Shown piece after piece: positions 7,293-8,398 of a stretch of DNA of 8,398 nt (its first letter is position 1; the number at the start of each line of letters is the position of its first letter). The stretch covers positions 1 to 8,398 of the forward strand of contig JAISSL010000231.1 in assembly GCA_031273145.1 (NCBI GenBank), given 5' to 3'. The stretch comes from Zoogloeaceae bacterium. GTDB lineage: Bacteria; Pseudomonadota; Gammaproteobacteria; Burkholderiales; Rhodocyclaceae. The translations under genes were made by a program, and so were the position numbers. The notes beneath the pieces were generated by a model. It was not told where the DNA came from, did not search any database, and saw nothing but the letters and a program-made list of their open reading frames with translations.

Positions 7293-8123
7293 CTATTCCT
7301 TGCCCTGAATTTTCCAAAGAAATTCGGTGACAACCCTCCTCCCGCTTTCCATATTCGGACATACTTTGGCGGTTCCGCTTTCGCAGTAGTCCCGCAAGTT
7401 CCAGCGTTGGGAAGGCGATTTTTTCTGCATCCCCGGGCAGGGGTTTGCCTGGAACCCGACATACTCCGCAACGATCTCTCCCGACTCCCGCTCAATCAGC
7501 CGCAGTCTGCCGCGCCCAACCCAATGGGCACGGTCTTCAAGGGTGGAAATGTCCTCAATTGAAAGCGCATATCTGGCGTTGGACGGATCGTCCGACAGAT
7601 TGCCTGCATCCCAGGGAAGGGCGTATCCATACTGAATTTCCCGGAACGCGCGGATACTCTCTTTCCGGCTTTCGTCGTATTTATCTCTACGATGTCGAAT
7701 GACCCCGTTTTCGGGGATTTTCTTCGGAGCCGTCTCCAGCAACGGCAGAGGCGCATTTCCCCGGTCGTTGCCAAGCGCCAGAATGCCATCGTTCAGCACA
7801 ATGCCGGGCTTGATGAAAATGCGCTCGTCTGTCGAGCAGACGGTTTGCAGATAATCGCGCGCTTGTTGAGCCAGAAGTATTAGAGATTCCTTGGCCTGTT
7901 TTTTGTCCCGCTGATACCTCTTCTCTTTTGCAGCCCCGATAGTCGCCTCATAAGCATTAAAAAATGGAAGCGATAAAAGCACGAATGGGATAGCGGCAGG
8001 AGGACAAGAGTGACAATCGTTGAATGTGTCGCGTGACGCGCAGCCGCCCAGGTTCGCGGCGAGCAGAGCCACGATAAGCCACTTCCGGCAAGGCAGGAAA
8101 AAATCCGTCAGGGCGCGTTTCAT
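7293..8123 (-). CDS. Uncharacterised lipoprotein
   Basis: The 276-residue product begins with a typical lipoprotein signal: basic residues (K2, R3, R13, K14), a hydrophobic core WLIVALLAANL (15-25) and the lipobox LGGC, with C28 as the acylated residue. The mature protein has six further cysteines (C37, C40, C96, C229, C247, C255), including a CHSCPP cluster near the N-terminus. A second hydrophobic stretch lies at 44-55. A charged segment (64-90) looks helical. Residues 184-225 (RYALSIEDIS, EDRAHW, LRLIERESGEIVAEYVGF) read like one folded unit and resemble, from memory, hypothetical proteins common in betaproteobacteria; no function is known to me. It probably sits in the cell envelope. It begins 23 nt after argC and ends 34 nt before the methyltransferase. 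The ribosome binding site is weak (GGAA about 14 nt upstream), but no other start is available after the signal peptide. Confidence 0.8.
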   Translation of the reverse strand: MKRALTDFFLPCRKWLIVALLAANLGGCASRDTFNDCHSCPPAAIPFVLLSLPFFNAYEATIGAAKEKRYQRDKKQAKESLILLAQQARDYLQTVCSTDERIFIKPGIVLNDGILALGNDRGNAPLPLLETAPKKIPENGVIRHRRDKYDESRKESIRAFREIQYGYALPWDAGNLSDDPSNARYALSIEDISTLEDRAHWVGRGRLRLIERESGEIVAEYVGFQANPCPGMQKKSPSQRWNLRDYCESGTAKVCPNMESGRRVVTEFLWKIQGKE

Positions 8124-8146
8124 TTATTGAGCCGGTTCCATCAGGG

Positions 8147-8398
8147 CTAGACGGCAAGTCCGGTTGTTTCATCCACGCCGAGCATGAGGTTCATGCACTG
8201 GATTGCCGCGCCGGATGCGCCCTTGCCGAGATTATCATAACGGGCGGCAAGAAGGATTTGCGTCTCATGCCCAAAGACGAAAATCTCGACCCGGTTTGTC
8301 CCGTTGCAGGCGGTTGCGGAGAGCATTTTATCTTCCAGAACGCCCGCGCCCACCGGATTGGCGGGCATGACCCGAATGAACGGTTCTCCGGCGTAGTA
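8147..8398 (-). CDS. argC: N-acetyl-gamma-glutamyl-phosphate reductase, C-terminal 83 residues (partial)
   Basis: The visible C-terminal part of ArgC runs from YYAGEPFIRVMP at the window edge to a TAG at 8147-8149. ArgC reduces N-acetylglutamyl 5-phosphate to N-acetylglutamate semialdehyde with NADPH in arginine biosynthesis. Recognisable family segments are YYAGEPF, CNGTNRVEIFVFG and the C-terminal DNLGKGASGAAIQ followed by NLMLG. The IFVFG and DNLGKGASGAA pattern reads more like the shorter type 2 reductases (as in rhizobia) than the E. coli type, although this rests on memory. The catalytic cysteine and the NADPH-binding domain lie outside the window. The gene is first of the visible minus-strand series, 23 nt ahead of the lipoprotein gene. 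Confidence 0.9.
   Translation of the reverse strand, partial: YYAGEPFIRVMPANPVGAGVLEDKMLSATACNGTNRVEIFVFGHETQILLAARYDNLGKGASGAAIQCMNLMLGVDETTGLAV

Noticed and set aside
7259..7495. Longer methyltransferase start giving 337 residues
   Set aside because: The added 79 residues would overlap the lipoprotein coding region by about 200 bp, are rich in Arg, Gly and Ser, and look like out-of-frame sequence. The ATG at 7256-7258 begins the plausible hydrophobic segment.

Overview
The window looks like chromosomal DNA of a proteobacterium, most likely a betaproteobacterium. This is inferred from the protein types: an ABC-F protein that reads closely like enterobacterial YbiT, a lipoprotein that resembles (from memory) a betaproteobacterial family, and moderately GC-rich coding sequence with ordinary Shine-Dalgarno sites. 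No rRNA, tRNA, CRISPR array, integrase or insertion sequence is visible.

Left part, + strand, 1-4181: a two-gene type III restriction-modification operon. A beta-class DNA adenine methyltransferase (Mod, 27-1589) is followed after 12 nt by an ATP-dependent helicase/endonuclease subunit (Res, 1602-4181). Every expected catalytic motif of both subunits is present, so the system looks intact. A few codons of another gene may end just before mod (stop at 21-23), which suggests that the operon starts upstream of the window. The central, target-recognising part of mod is clearly AT-richer than its ends, as expected if that domain was exchanged.

Middle, 4182-4393: a non-coding gap between convergent genes. 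It holds two head-to-head GTAG-plus-palindrome units (REP/BIME-like) and an imperfect direct repeat built around GTCTTGCAGA.

Right part, - strand, 8398 down to 4394: five genes in one direction with 23-35 nt between them, probably one transcription unit. In order of transcription they are the 3' end of argC (arginine biosynthesis), an uncharacterised lipoprotein, an uncharacterised methyltransferase with hydrophobic N-terminal segments, ybiT (ABC-F ribosome-associated ATPase) and crcB/fluC (fluoride channel). Their functions are not obviously related; it reads as a housekeeping cluster next to a restriction-modification island.

I see no convincing wholly new system. The least explained items are the lipoprotein and the membrane methyltransferase, the REP-like doublet at the island boundary, the mosaic target-recognition region of mod and the unseen gene upstream of mod.
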